This document shows, one piece after another, positions 1-7,722 of a DNA stretch of 51,580 bases. The notes under the pieces are model-generated. The model was given only the letters and a program-made list of their open reading frames with translations. It was not told where the DNA came from and searched no databases. Source of the DNA: Lachnospiraceae bacterium (GTDB lineage Bacteria; Bacillota; Clostridia; Lachnospirales; Lachnospiraceae); contig JAFTPO010000036.1 in NCBI GenBank assembly GCA_017463225.1, positions 1-51,580 of the forward strand. Reading direction: 5' to 3'. The position numbers were made by a program, and so were the translations under genes. Positions within the stretch are counted from its first letter, which is position 1. Every line of letters starts with the position of its first letter.

Positions 1-158
1 GCTTATTAGTCATGTTTAGAAATCGCGCAAAACAATAGCTTTCGACTTCATTATACACCTTTTTAGCTCGAATTTGACCTCAATTTAAGATTTAAAATTA
101 ATCTTGTCAATATCATCTAGCAATTATATTTTCATTTAAAGGCACTAAACAACGTCAA
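1..158. other. gene-free left edge
   Basis: AT-rich sequence with no convincing reading frame. On the minus strand a possible promoter (TTGACA about position 117, with a weak TAAATT 17 bp downstream) would serve a gene beyond the left edge. Nothing else is supported here. Confidence 0.4.
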
Positions 159-187
159 AGCCAGAACAATATTCCACTGTCCTGGCT
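159..187 (-). terminator. probable intrinsic terminator of the 203-901 gene
   Basis: Arms AGCCAGAACA (159-168) and TGTCCTGGCT (178-187) pair over ten positions with one mismatch. The hairpin lies just downstream of the stop codon on the minus strand. The following T-tract is short and interrupted, so termination strength is uncertain. Confidence 0.5.
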
Positions 188-202
188 ATAATTTACCCAT
201 TT

Positions 203-901
203 CTACCACTCTATAGTTTCTTCTCTATTCTCCGATTTCTTCCTCATGACAATTTCAGTTACATTCTTACGCTCCTCATCACATCGAATTACTATCCAAT
301 CATCAAAATACGAAAATATATTCCTATATTTCTTCCAAAAATCATAGACAGGGTGGTCACTTTCTACCAAGGCCTGATACTCCGTATCTATATCTCTTCC
401 CTCTAATAAGGCCTTGAATTCCTCATCCTTCTGAGTATATTCATAATATATATAATGCAGAATGTCCCTCTGAAGCTGGCGTAAAAAGTCAAATTCATAA
501 TATCTTTCATCCAAATTATTATGAATCAACTCTAGTGGTATCTTAATTCTAAATGGACCTGGTTCAACATAATACCATTCCTGATCCAAATCATAAAAAT
601 ACCCGTAATCTATAAATGCAATTCTAGAGAATATCTCTCGTTCAGTTGTTCCCAAATGATGTGATGTTCCTGCTAACTCATGAGTATTTATCCAGGTTTC
701 TCCACCCTTTTCACTTCCCGGCTTACCCAGATGTCTTAACTCGCCTAATCCGAATAAATATTCTATTAAGTTATCATCCTTTTCATCATACCAACAGTAT
801 AGTCTATTACCTACTGACTGGTAATATCCACCATTTCCACTCCATCCGTATTGCACATGCCCATCCTTTAATCGTCTTGCGATTATACTTACGTCTCCCA
901 T
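203..901 (-). CDS. hypothetical protein, about 232 aa, under a palindrome-type promoter
   Basis: I do not recognise the family. The reading frame opens upstream, but the ATG at 901 has a textbook AAGGAGG six bases before it, so I start there. The protein is soluble-looking, rich in aromatic and acidic residues (many Y, W, D, E), with no signal peptide, membrane segment or obvious catalytic motif. The first residues (MGDVSIIARRLKDGHVQYGW) are followed by a Gly/Tyr-rich stretch. It is transcribed alone, from a promoter at 963-1007 that carries the same palindrome as three other promoters in this window. That shared control suggests it works with those genes, but its job is unknown. An immunity or defence-associated role is possible but not shown. 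Confidence 0.75.
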   Translation of the reverse strand: MGDVSIIARRLKDGHVQYGWSGNGGYYQSVGNRLYCWYDEKDDNLIEYLFGLGELRHLGKPGSEKGGETWINTHELAGTSHHLGTTEREIFSRIAFIDYGYFYDLDQEWYYVEPGPFRIKIPLELIHNNLDERYYEFDFLRQLQRDILHYIYYEYTQKDEEFKALLEGRDIDTEYQALVESDHPVYDFWKKYRNIFSYFDDWIVIRCDEERKNVTEIVMRKKSENREETIEW

Positions 902-962
902 ACTGTTCCTCCTTAGTATGTATTTCCAAAACAAACAACATGAATTAGAATAATATAAATCT

Positions 963-1007
963 ATTCTAATTTATGTCTTAATTATTGTCATTTAACCTGT
1001 AGTTAAA
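963..1007 (-). promoter_or_regulatory. palindrome-type promoter A (for 203-901)
   Basis: Minus strand: TTTAACTACAGGTTAAA, whose last A begins the -35 box ATGACA (986-991). A 17-bp spacer and the -10 box TAGAAT (963-968) follow. The inverted arms are TTTAAC and GTTAAA around TACAG. The site overlaps the stop codon of the gene at 1003. The same layout recurs at 3082-3127, 7545-7590 and 12221-12266. Confidence 0.7.
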
Positions 1008-1287
1008 TATTTACATTTTTCAATAATTCCACAAGCTCCTCATACTCATCTTCTGTTAACGACCTTTTCAGTCTATATTCATACCTAGGAGCACTTTCCA
1101 CATAGCGGTAATACCCATCACACAATTTCTTGTCGCAATAAAACACTTTATCTCCTCGATTAAAAGCTTCTATGGATAATCTGCATAATTCTCTTTCCTT
1201 GTACAGTTGAGGTTTTCCTGGATTTGCACTTACTGCTATGTATCCATTTGCAATGCATTTACAAAATATGTCACTTAGTTTTAACAT
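1003..1287 (-). CDS. hypothetical protein, 94 aa
   Basis: Small soluble protein of unknown family. The start ATG is preceded by AAAGGAG. It contains several cysteines (residues near 9, 11, 35, 51 and 56), including two near the N-terminus, but no clean zinc-ribbon spacing. The C-terminus is a charged helix (SLTEDEYEELVELLKN). It is the last gene of a run of minus-strand unknown genes starting at 3029, and its start overlaps the end of a possible 27-codon frame. Its stop codon lies inside the promoter palindrome of the next gene. Confidence 0.65.
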   Translation of the reverse strand: MLKLSDIFCKCIANGYIAVSANPGKPQLYKERELCRLSIEAFNRGDKVFYCDKKLCDGYYRYVESAPRYEYRLKRSLTEDEYEELVELLKNVNI

Positions 1288-1354
1288 TTTTAGCTCCTTT
1301 CTTATGCAAAGCTTGAATATATACTTTTTCTTTATAATCAGGTTTAGCTGTCAT
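1271..1354 (-). CDS. possible 27-aa small ORF, translationally coupled
   Basis: An AGGAGG precedes ATG-ACA-GCT at 1354 by 11 bases. The 27-codon frame reads MTAKPDYKEKVYIQALHKKG and a further seven residues before its stop. It overlaps the first 17 bases of the gene starting at 1287 in another frame. The basic, unstructured sequence has no recognised relatives. It could be a coupling peptide that loads ribosomes for the next gene, or a remnant. It rests only on the ribosome binding site and overlap. Confidence 0.35.
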   Translation of the reverse strand: MTAKPDYKEKVYIQALHKKGAKNVKTK

Positions 1355-1381
1355 AGCATCACATACCTCCTCTCGTGTTTT

Positions 1382-1837
1382 TTAATCCCAATATCCAACA
1401 ACCTTCCACTCAGACATCTGCCCACACTTACCACAAGGAACCTTTCTGAGATTCTCCATAGGCTTTGTCTCTTTATTACACTTGGGACAAAGTATAGTCT
1501 CCTCTTCCAACACTTCAAAATAATCTCCTATCAAGTGTGGAGGAACCATATCTGACTCGTCATACTCAAATTTAGACCCTTCCTTTGGAATATAAAATGA
1601 TTTCCTTGATTCTGTGCAATATTCCTTACACTCTTGGCAGTAACATAATGCCCTCTCAACAACTCCTGTTCCATCAGGATATTGCTCTATCAATGCTTTC
1701 CATCTTTCCCCCCACTGTCTGGCTCTCATTTGCTTTCTGGAGTCACAAGTTCTGGAAAAATCCTTAAAACCAGCTCCCTCCTTAAAATCATAGCTAAAGC
1801 TACAACCTTTATGACGGTATCTAATTATTCTTCCCAT
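1382..1837 (-). CDS. zinc-ribbon-containing hypothetical protein, 151 aa
   Basis: The C-terminal third has two CxxC pairs (CPKC and CGKC, about residues 117-138), the pattern of a zinc ribbon. A central CYCQEC and a further Cys about six residues on could form a second metal site. The N-terminus has no signal peptide or membrane segment. The start ATG is 14 bp downstream of the previous gene's stop and follows a GGGAGAGG-like site. The domain may bind nucleic acid or protein, but zinc ribbons are too general to give a function. It belongs to the four-gene unit read from the palindrome promoter at 3082-3127. Confidence 0.7.
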   Translation of the reverse strand: MGRIIRYRHKGCSFSYDFKEGAGFKDFSRTCDSRKQMRARQWGERWKALIEQYPDGTGVVERALCYCQECKEYCTESRKSFYIPKEGSKFEYDESDMVPPHLIGDYFEVLEEETILCPKCNKETKPMENLRKVPCGKCGQMSEWKVVGYWD

Positions 1838-1851
1838 ACTTACACCTCTCC

Positions 1852-2313
1852 CTACTTTAGTTCCTTTTCATATACCTCTTTAGTTACATCCATTAGCGTA
1901 TGTGTCTTTAAAAATTCTACCCACTTTCGCAGATTGAACTCCAACCTAGGTGGATTCAATGGATTGTATGGTTCAAAGTATTTCTCTGGAAATGGCATCT
2001 CTACATACATCTTCGGTATTCCATAATATTGTCTCTCTGACAACTCTTCATCCATTATGACAATGGTCGCAAAACCGTCACATTCCCTATCCAATGTCAC
2101 GAATAGATTACAGCTATAACGTTCTTGTATATCATCCATTTGCTTTAAATCATTAATATCTATAGTATATCTGATTTGCTTTTTTCCATGATAATCGGTT
2201 ATACTCTCCAAAGTTGCCTCATGACAAGGACTTGTACTTTCGTCATCCTCGTGTTTAATACCGTCCCTATCCCATCGATTTAACGTTGATGCTCTGGTTA
2301 TCAAACATTTCAT
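1852..2313 (-). CDS. hypothetical protein, 153 aa
   Basis: The frame extends upstream to a GTG at 2337, but the ATG at 2313 (MKCLITRASTLNRWDRDG) has an AGGAG 11 bases before it and is preferred. Either start overlaps or abuts the end of the gene at 2328, implying translational coupling. The protein is soluble and acidic, with alternating strand-like segments and a C-terminal segment containing KWVEFLKTHTLMDVTKEVYE. I do not recognise the family. It is the second gene of the unknown operon 3029-1003. Confidence 0.7.
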   Translation of the reverse strand: MKCLITRASTLNRWDRDGIKHEDDESTSPCHEATLESITDYHGKKQIRYTIDINDLKQMDDIQERYSCNLFVTLDRECDGFATIVIMDEELSERQYYGIPKMYVEMPFPEKYFEPYNPLNPPRLEFNLRKWVEFLKTHTLMDVTKEVYEKELK

Positions 2314-2327
2314 AATTCTCACAACTC

Positions 2328-3029
2328 CTAATCCCACAAATCCATAAAGTGCTCCTTCATCATATCGAAGAATTCATCCTTGCACTGATTTCTATACTCG
2401 CTAAGCTTCATATCCTCTTCCATATATCGTTTCTCAATCTCCGCATATTCCGGTGCATCCCTCATGGTATGCATCGTTGTATATCCGGATTTATTATCGC
2501 TTTCAATCTCCTCAGGAGTTCGAAGATTCACACCTAAGAATCCATACTTCTCCTCAAACTCTTTATGAGCCTCCAAATGTTCTTCTTCATATGGATTCTT
2601 TTTAGAACAACTATCCTCGTCCATCTCCTTAAGGAGAAATATCATATGATCAAGAACCTTATCCCATTCGGAGTGGCAGGTTTCATTCACCAATATGCCT
2701 CTCTCATCCACATAATCCTTCCCCAGGCGACTAGGTGAACCTAGGCGGTTGCCTCGATGATCCTGTAGCATCTCTAACATCAAACTTCGAAGATATTCGT
2801 GCATACGCCAACGATCCATATCACAATATCCTCGCTCAACACGTTGCTTGCTGTAGCGCACATATCTAAAAAAACACTTCACATAAGCAAATGGTTTGAA
2901 TTTACTACCTAAAGCAAACCAACCGAAGTTTTCCTTAGTCCACAATGCATTAACTGAATCCTCCTTAGTTTTTGCCTTTTTAATTCTTTTAATATTTTTC
3001 AAACTCTGAACATTACTATTCCCACTCAT
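2328..3029 (-). CDS. hypothetical protein, 233 aa, first gene of an unknown operon
   Basis: The open frame extends to 3110 but crosses the terminator of the gene before it. The ATG at 3029 (MSGNSNVQSLKNIKRIKKAK) has AAAGGAG eight bases upstream and is the real start. The protein begins with a lysine-rich tail, then has an aromatic/basic stretch (FKPFAYVKCFFRYVRYSKQR) and a long acidic helical C-terminus with many E/K residues. No signal peptide or family match is recognised. It heads the unit that continues with the genes at 2313, 1837 and 1287, driven by palindrome promoter B. Confidence 0.7.
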   Translation of the reverse strand: MSGNSNVQSLKNIKRIKKAKTKEDSVNALWTKENFGWFALGSKFKPFAYVKCFFRYVRYSKQRVERGYCDMDRWRMHEYLRSLMLEMLQDHRGNRLGSPSRLGKDYVDERGILVNETCHSEWDKVLDHMIFLLKEMDEDSCSKKNPYEEEHLEAHKEFEEKYGFLGVNLRTPEEIESDNKSGYTTMHTMRDAPEYAEIEKRYMEEDMKLSEYRNQCKDEFFDMMKEHFMDLWD

Positions 3030-3046
3030 CACAATTACTCCTTTAC

Positions 3047-3103
3047 ATACAAAAAACTTCCCTAGAACTAAATATACTTTAATTCTAGAGAAGTTTTTTG
3101 TAT
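3047..3103 (-). terminator. strong hairpin terminator after the flavodiiron gene
   Basis: Arms 3047-3067 and 3083-3103 pair over 21 positions with one mismatch around a 15-nt loop. On the minus strand the 3' arm ends in a T-run, so the hairpin terminates transcription arriving from 3132. A-rich and T-rich flanks make it symmetrical. The right arm also contains the -10 box of promoter B. Confidence 0.85.
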
Positions 3104-3127
3104 TTGTCATTTAACGTGTGGTTTAAA
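3082..3127 (-). promoter_or_regulatory. palindrome-type promoter B (for the 3029-1003 operon)
   Basis: Minus strand: TTTAAACCACACGTTAAA abuts the -35 box ATGACA (3105-3110). A 17-bp spacer and TAGAAT (3082-3087) follow. The palindrome sits 5 bp from the flavodiiron stop codon. The centre (CCACACG) differs from CTACAGG in the other copies, but the arms, -35 box and spacing are kept. Confidence 0.65.
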
Positions 3128-3131
3128 ACTA

Positions 3132-4283
3132 CTAAGCCAGCTCCTTAGCAAGTGCCTCAAGCTGCGCTTTACTATCCTCATTAAGGGCAGACATAATCTT
3201 AACCTCTGACTCAGCATAAGTCAGATTTTTACTCTTTTCCAACATACCCTTCATCACTTTAGTAGCAGTTGGCGCCCAGCTGCCATTTTCTATAAAACCA
3301 ACTGTTCTGTTGCTGTAATTCCTCTCGGTGATAGCATCTATAAAGTGTCTCATAAATGGGAAGATATCTCCGTTATAAGTAGTTGTTGCAAGCACCAGTT
3401 TACTGTAGCGGAATGCATCCTCTACTACCTCAGCCATATCCTCTCTGGCAAGGTCATTGACCACAACCTTTGGACAACCATTTGCCTTTAACATATCAGC
3501 CAATTCCATAACAGCCTTTTTAGTATTTCCATAAACTGAGGTGTAGGCAATCATAACACCCTCCTCCTCAGGTCTATAGCTTGACCAAGTGTCATAAAGG
3601 TTGATGTAATAGCCAAGATTCTCAGTTAAAATAGGTCCGTGAAGAGGACAGATAAACTGAATATCAAGGGCTGCTGCCTTCTTCAAAAGTGTCTGTACAG
3701 GAAGTCCATACTTTCCAACGATTCCGATATAATATCTTCTAGCTTCACAAGCCCAATCCTCCTCTACATCCAGAGCACCAAACTTACCGAAGCCGTCTGC
3801 TGAGAATAAAACCTTGTCAGTACTGTCATAGGTAACTATAACCTCTGGCCAGTGCACCATAGGTGCTGCCACGAAGTTAAGCTCATGCTTTCCAAGGGAA
3901 AGCTTGTCTCCCTCACCTACAACCACCTGCTTGTCTGCAAAATCATCTCCGAAGAAATTCTTCATCATAACAAATGCCTTTGCAGAGGATACAACTTTAG
4001 CCTCAGGATAAGCATTGACAAAGCTTACTATATTTGCAGAATGGTCTGGCTCCATATGCTGAACTACTAAGTAATCCGGCTTTCTGTCACCTAAAGCATT
4101 CTTAATATTTCCAAGCCACTCATCTCCAAATGCAGCATCTACAGAATCCATAATGGCAATCTTCTCATCCACTATGGCATATGAATTGTAGGCCATACCA
4201 TTTGGCACGATGTACTGGCCCTCAAACAGGTCGATATTATGGTCATTAACTCCAACGTATAAAATATCTTGTGTAATAGTCAT
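3132..4283 (-). CDS. fprA: A-type flavodiiron protein (oxygen/NO reductase)
   Basis: Flavodiiron proteins reduce O2 to water, or NO to N2O, in the cytoplasm of anaerobes, protecting oxygen-sensitive enzymes. The N-terminal metallo-beta-lactamase-like domain carries the diiron ligands H76-x-E78-x-D80-H81, H144, D163 and H215. From about residue 245 a flavodoxin domain has the FMN phosphate loop TSVYGNT (248-254). The length of 383 aa is normal for a two-domain FprA without fused rubredoxin. The start has AAAGGAAG upstream. It has its own promoter region and a strong terminator. The electron donor (rubredoxin or NADH oxidoreductase) is not in the window. The family assignment is firm; preference for O2 or NO cannot be read from sequence. 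Confidence 0.93.
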   Translation of the reverse strand: MTITQDILYVGVNDHNIDLFEGQYIVPNGMAYNSYAIVDEKIAIMDSVDAAFGDEWLGNIKNALGDRKPDYLVVQHMEPDHSANIVSFVNAYPEAKVVSSAKAFVMMKNFFGDDFADKQVVVGEGDKLSLGKHELNFVAAPMVHWPEVIVTYDSTDKVLFSADGFGKFGALDVEEDWACEARRYYIGIVGKYGLPVQTLLKKAAALDIQFICPLHGPILTENLGYYINLYDTWSSYRPEEEGVMIAYTSVYGNTKKAVMELADMLKANGCPKVVVNDLAREDMAEVVEDAFRYSKLVLATTTYNGDIFPFMRHFIDAITERNYSNRTVGFIENGSWAPTATKVMKGMLEKSKNLTYAESEVKIMSALNEDSKAQLEALAKELA

Positions 4284-4308
4284 GTGTAAAAACTTCCTTT
4301 CTATGTAT

Positions 4309-4342
4309 TCTCATAGGTAGTTATATTATAACACTCTATGAG
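4309..4342 (-). promoter_or_regulatory. possible fprA promoter inside an inverted repeat
   Basis: A minus-strand TATAAT lies between the arms CTCATAG and CTATGAG, upstream of the fprA start. No good -35 box is seen, which would fit an activator-dependent promoter, or the arms could be a repressor operator. Support is only the symmetry and position. Confidence 0.35.
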
Positions 4343-4361
4343 CTAAATTAGCTCTGGTATA

Positions 4362-4778
4362 TTATGACATCTGCTTAAGCTTAGCACTTATAATCCCATA
4401 AGCCGTCTCTGCATCATCTGTCTCAAGAGTAGCTGCCTCAAATGGACACATACCATCGCCCTTTCGATTAATAATATATTCAGCTATCTGGCCATACTCT
4501 ACAGCTATATCATACTTCTTAAAAACTGCCAACGCAGCCTGACTTATAACCTTGGCATAGACCGCTTTAACGCCCATCAGCACATATAGGAATGCTGTAG
4601 CCTTTCCAACTACCTTGTCCGCCGCATAGTAGCCTTTAAAATCCTGACCTGACTCCAGCCAGTTTACCAAAGGTCGTACTCCACGCTGCTCAGACACCTG
4701 CACATCCTGCTCCTTGCACAATACACAGGTGTATCCACCAGCTAGCAAATGCTCCTTCGCCTTCTCTAACTCAATCAT
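4362..4778 (-). CDS. DUF1893 domain protein
   Basis: The 138-aa protein matches the DUF1893 family in length and in its typical start (a helix followed by a TCVLCK strand) and its KATAFLYVLMGVKAVYAKV segment. Structures of the family have a cytidine-deaminase-like fold, but no enzyme activity is known to me. Its ATG overlaps the stop of the aldo/keto reductase by one base (TAATG), so the two are translationally coupled. Family members often sit beside ferredoxin-type aldo/keto reductases, which suggests a redox-linked role. Family confident, function unknown. Confidence 0.85.
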   Translation of the reverse strand: MIELEKAKEHLLAGGYTCVLCKEQDVQVSEQRGVRPLVNWLESGQDFKGYYAADKVVGKATAFLYVLMGVKAVYAKVISQAALAVFKKYDIAVEYGQIAEYIINRKGDGMCPFEAATLETDDAETAYGIISAKLKQMS

Positions 4779-5908
4779 TACTTTAACCTCTCCACGAAAT
4801 CACTCATCATCTCGCTGATTTTAATATTCTGTGGACATACTGCCTCGCAGGCTCTACATCCGATGCAAGCTGACGGCTTCTTATCCTCAGGAAGTGCGCC
4901 AATAGCCATAGGAGCCAGGAATCCTCCACCTGAATATACATGCTCATTGTACAGGTCTATAAGATCTGGAATATTTAACTCCATAGGGCAGTGAGTGGTA
5001 CAATATCTACAGGCTGTACAAGGAAGTGTATCCTTGGAAGTCATAGCTGTAGCAACCTGAAGAAGCGTATCTTTCTCCTCGTTATTTAAAGCATTTTCAG
5101 CCTCGTATGTAGCTATATTTTCCTTTAACTGCTCAAGGTTAGACATACCTGAGAGAGTCATCTTAACCTCCGGAATGGACTGCACAAATCTAAATGCCCA
5201 CTCTACCACTGTGGCATCAGGGCGAGCCGCCTTAAGTCTCTCCTCATACTCAGGCTCAAGTCCTGCCAGCTTTCCGCCACGAACAGGCTCCATAACCCAC
5301 ACAGGAAGACCATATTCCTTAAGAAGCTCAACCTTACCCTTTGCATTCTGCATCTTCCAGTCAAGCCAATTAAGCTGTATCATACAAAACTCCATGTGCT
5401 CACCATAGGCATCCAAAAAGCGCTTCATAGTGGCCAATGTGCCATGCGAAGAAAAACCAAGATGACGAATACGTCCATTCCTCTTTTGCTCCAACAGATA
5501 CTCCAATATGCAATACTGTGGCTCCAAATATCCATCTATATTTAACTCGCACACATTGTGGAACAGATAAAAATCAAAATAATCCACCTGACACTTCTTA
5601 AGCTGCTCTTCAAATATCTCCTCCACCTTACCCATATTCGCAAGGTCATAGCCCGGAAATTTTGTAGCCAGATAAAAGCTGTCACGAGGATAGCTCTTCA
5701 ATATCTCACCTATAACTGTCTCTGAATTACCATCGTGATAACCCCATGCAGTATCAAAATAGTTAATACCCTTCTCAAATGCATAGTCTATCATCTCTCT
5801 GGTAGCCTCAACATCTATCTGATTAAAATCATCTCCCTGCACCGGCAAGCGCATACACCCTAAACCAAGAGCTGAAAGCTTTATGTCTTGAAAGTTATTG
5901 TAAATCAT
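4778..5908 (-). CDS. aldo/keto reductase with C-terminal 4Fe-4S ferredoxin domain
   Basis: The N-terminal 280 residues form the aldo/keto reductase barrel, with the catalytic tetrad D52, Y57, K83 and H117 visible in FDTAWGYHDG, ATKFPG and YLFHN. The C-terminal part has two cysteine clusters (CTACRYCTTHCP and CIGCRACEAVCP), enough for two iron-sulfur clusters. Such fusions are common in anaerobic Firmicutes and probably pass electrons between a carbonyl substrate or NAD(P)H and ferredoxin-like partners. The substrate is not known. GGGAGG precedes the ATG. It forms an operon with the DUF1893 gene downstream. Confidence 0.92.
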   Translation of the reverse strand: MIYNNFQDIKLSALGLGCMRLPVQGDDFNQIDVEATREMIDYAFEKGINYFDTAWGYHDGNSETVIGEILKSYPRDSFYLATKFPGYDLANMGKVEEIFEEQLKKCQVDYFDFYLFHNVCELNIDGYLEPQYCILEYLLEQKRNGRIRHLGFSSHGTLATMKRFLDAYGEHMEFCMIQLNWLDWKMQNAKGKVELLKEYGLPVWVMEPVRGGKLAGLEPEYEERLKAARPDATVVEWAFRFVQSIPEVKMTLSGMSNLEQLKENIATYEAENALNNEEKDTLLQVATAMTSKDTLPCTACRYCTTHCPMELNIPDLIDLYNEHVYSGGGFLAPMAIGALPEDKKPSACIGCRACEAVCPQNIKISEMMSDFVERLK

Positions 5909-5997
5909 ACTGTAGCCTCCCTTCTGTGGGATATTTTATCAGTTTTTGAGGTGGATTGAAAGAGGGAGCGAAGTTGTACACTCCAAAGTATCATTTA

Positions 5998-6594
5998 TTA
6001 TCTTCCTCTATACTCCTCTATCTCCTGTCTGATGGTAGTGTAGTCTCTATCCATAAGCTCTTCATAATAGCAGCTCCACAGTACCTCCTCAGGCAGCTTC
6101 TCTATAAGCTTCTTTCTTACAAAGTCCTTGGACTTATCCTTATACTTAGGAAGCTTATTTCTCTCCTGTATGCGGGCTAGCTCCGGTCTCCACAGAAGAC
6201 TTAGCTTTTTATTAGCCTTGACCTTAGGATTTGGTTGTGGCTTTCTAAGATAATAAAAATCCAGTGTGCCTGCTATTTCCTCAATGGTTATGATTCCCCA
6301 CCACTCAGGCACGTGTTCACTGATGTGAGCAGCATGAGTGCTTCCTACCGCCACTATATTGTAATCAAAGAAGCGGTTGTACACCTTTACCTGATTAGCC
6401 AGCCTGGTATAGGTATCATTATCGCTTTTTATCTCTATGCCGTAGATGCTATCCGGTCTCACCATAACCACATCAGCTCTAGCCCTGTCTATGGTCAGCT
6501 CCTCAATAATTCGATTTATGGGATATATCTCATCCAGGTATTCAAATAACGCCTCTCTTATATCACTGTCGTGGGATGCTAATGTTTGTCCCAT
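5998..6594 (-). CDS. sce7726 family protein (PD-(D/E)xK nuclease-like)
   Basis: The 198-aa sequence has the hallmark order of the sce7726 family: DIREALFEYL near the N-terminus, RARADVVMV, GIEIKSDNDTYTRL, and HVPEWWGIIT. The D in ADVVMV and the E-x-K in GIEIKSD fit a PD-(D/E)xK nuclease core, so a DNA-directed function is plausible though not demonstrated. A GGAG site lies before the ATG. It follows the unknown gene 6614-7477 by 19 bp and shares its palindrome-type promoter. This makes it the only regulon member here with a recognisable enzymatic fold. Confidence 0.85.
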   Translation of the reverse strand: MGQTLASHDSDIREALFEYLDEIYPINRIIEELTIDRARADVVMVRPDSIYGIEIKSDNDTYTRLANQVKVYNRFFDYNIVAVGSTHAAHISEHVPEWWGIITIEEIAGTLDFYYLRKPQPNPKVKANKKLSLLWRPELARIQERNKLPKYKDKSKDFVRKKLIEKLPEEVLWSCYYEELMDRDYTTIRQEIEEYRGR

Positions 6595-6613
6595 ATCCTT
6601 TCTCCTTACATTC

Positions 6614-7477
6614 TTAATCTAAACCATATTTGCGTGAAATCTCATCTAAGACCTCATCGAAATCTTCACATTCACTTACATCATACTGATAGATACGAAC
6701 CTGAGCGCCATCCCAAGGAAGCGTAAAAGTCTCTCCAGGTTTTATCTTATTGTTATTTATAGAAATATCCCATTCCGTAATATTCTTGATGACAGCCTGG
6801 GTAGTATTATCGCTCCACATATAGGTCTCGTAACAACGGAACATGCTATCATGATATCTAAAATCAATATACAATTCATCCTGTTCCCCACGATATTTTG
6901 TGTAATGTACACTATCACTGTAGGTACCTACAGAAAGCTTAGGCTCAATAATTCCCACCTTATCCCCTATATGATAAGCCATCAAGTTATCATTGCCTAT
7001 GTTCTGCCATTCAATATACAATGAATTCTCATACTTCATAGCCTCTTCCATAAGGTGATTTCTGTATAATTTACCCATGGTATCAAGCTCCTTTTGGCCC
7101 TCCTCCTGAAGCTTAAGTATTCGTTTTGCCAGCTGTCCTTTCCATCTGCCTATTGTAAGCTGGGCTGAAGCAGATATTACGGCATCCACCTTGCTATCAC
7201 TTTTCTTAGACAGCTTAGAAAGTTTCTTAGCATACTTCTTGTCCATTCCTTCATAGGGATTAATACACATGTATTTCAAGGGACACACATAGCGATTCTC
7301 CTCTGTTTCACAGATAAGTATATCATCCGAGATGGTATCTGTCGACATTCTAAATCTAACTTCAACACCTGCATTTCTTCCTATATATGGTGCATATTCA
7401 GCGGTTCCCTTCAGTATATATTCTCCCTCGTAGACAGATAATGTCCAGCTTCTCATATTTATATTATTCTTGCTCAT
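6614..7477 (-). CDS. hypothetical protein, 287 aa, partner of the sce7726 gene
   Basis: No family is recognised. The N-terminal half is strand-rich (RSWTLSVYEGEYILKGTAEY), the middle is a lysine-rich helical stretch (about residues 75-140, with KKYAKKLSKLSKKS) and the C-terminal half is again strand-rich and ends with a helix (FDEVLDEISRKYGLD). There is no signal peptide or membrane segment. It lies 19 bp upstream of the sce7726 gene and is preceded by palindrome promoter C, so the pair forms one transcription unit. Confidence 0.72.
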   Translation of the reverse strand: MSKNNINMRSWTLSVYEGEYILKGTAEYAPYIGRNAGVEVRFRMSTDTISDDILICETEENRYVCPLKYMCINPYEGMDKKYAKKLSKLSKKSDSKVDAVISASAQLTIGRWKGQLAKRILKLQEEGQKELDTMGKLYRNHLMEEAMKYENSLYIEWQNIGNDNLMAYHIGDKVGIIEPKLSVGTYSDSVHYTKYRGEQDELYIDFRYHDSMFRCYETYMWSDNTTQAVIKNITEWDISINNNKIKPGETFTLPWDGAQVRIYQYDVSECEDFDEVLDEISRKYGLD

Positions 7478-7544
7478 AATCCTTCTCCTTATATAATATA
7501 TTTCACCATCTAAAATCCAACTAATATTTTAATCTCATACTATT

Positions 7545-7590
7545 ATTGTAATCCATCTCGTCACAGCAGGCACTAAACCTGTAGTTGAAA
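7545..7590 (-). promoter_or_regulatory. palindrome-type promoter C (for 7477-5998)
   Basis: Minus strand: TTTCAACTACAGGTTTA runs into the -35 box GTGCCT (7568-7573). Exactly 17 bp follow before the -10 box TACAAT (7545-7550). The ACTACAGGTTTA core is identical to that of promoter D. The poor -35 box suggests that the palindrome-binding protein activates here. Confidence 0.65.
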
Positions 7591-7632
7591 AAACAAAAAA
7601 ATATACCCGCCGGCCCCATACCGACGAGTATA
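7590..7632 (-). terminator. terminator of the SDR gene
   Basis: Arms 7602-7613 and 7621-7632 form a 12-bp stem on the minus-strand RNA (two G-U pairs), followed by a T-rich run (7590-7601 read on minus). It lies downstream of the SDR stop at 7723 and upstream of promoter C. Confidence 0.85.
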
Positions 7633-7722
7633 CCTTTCTCCTTTGTAACCTCTCCCTTATATAAAACATATGTCATTAGACACCTAAAGGCATCTCCCAC
7701 AAAATGACATTATGCATATATA

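Noticed and set aside
140-156. Partial match to the palindrome motif (minus strand GTTGTTTAGTGCC)
   Set aside because: The left arm is degenerate and no -10 box is found 17 bp downstream, unlike the four accepted copies. A gene to the left of the window might show otherwise.
203-3029. Prophage or genomic island remnant
   Set aside because: No integrase, structural, or attachment-site sequence was seen, and promoters look native; only unknown genes support the idea.
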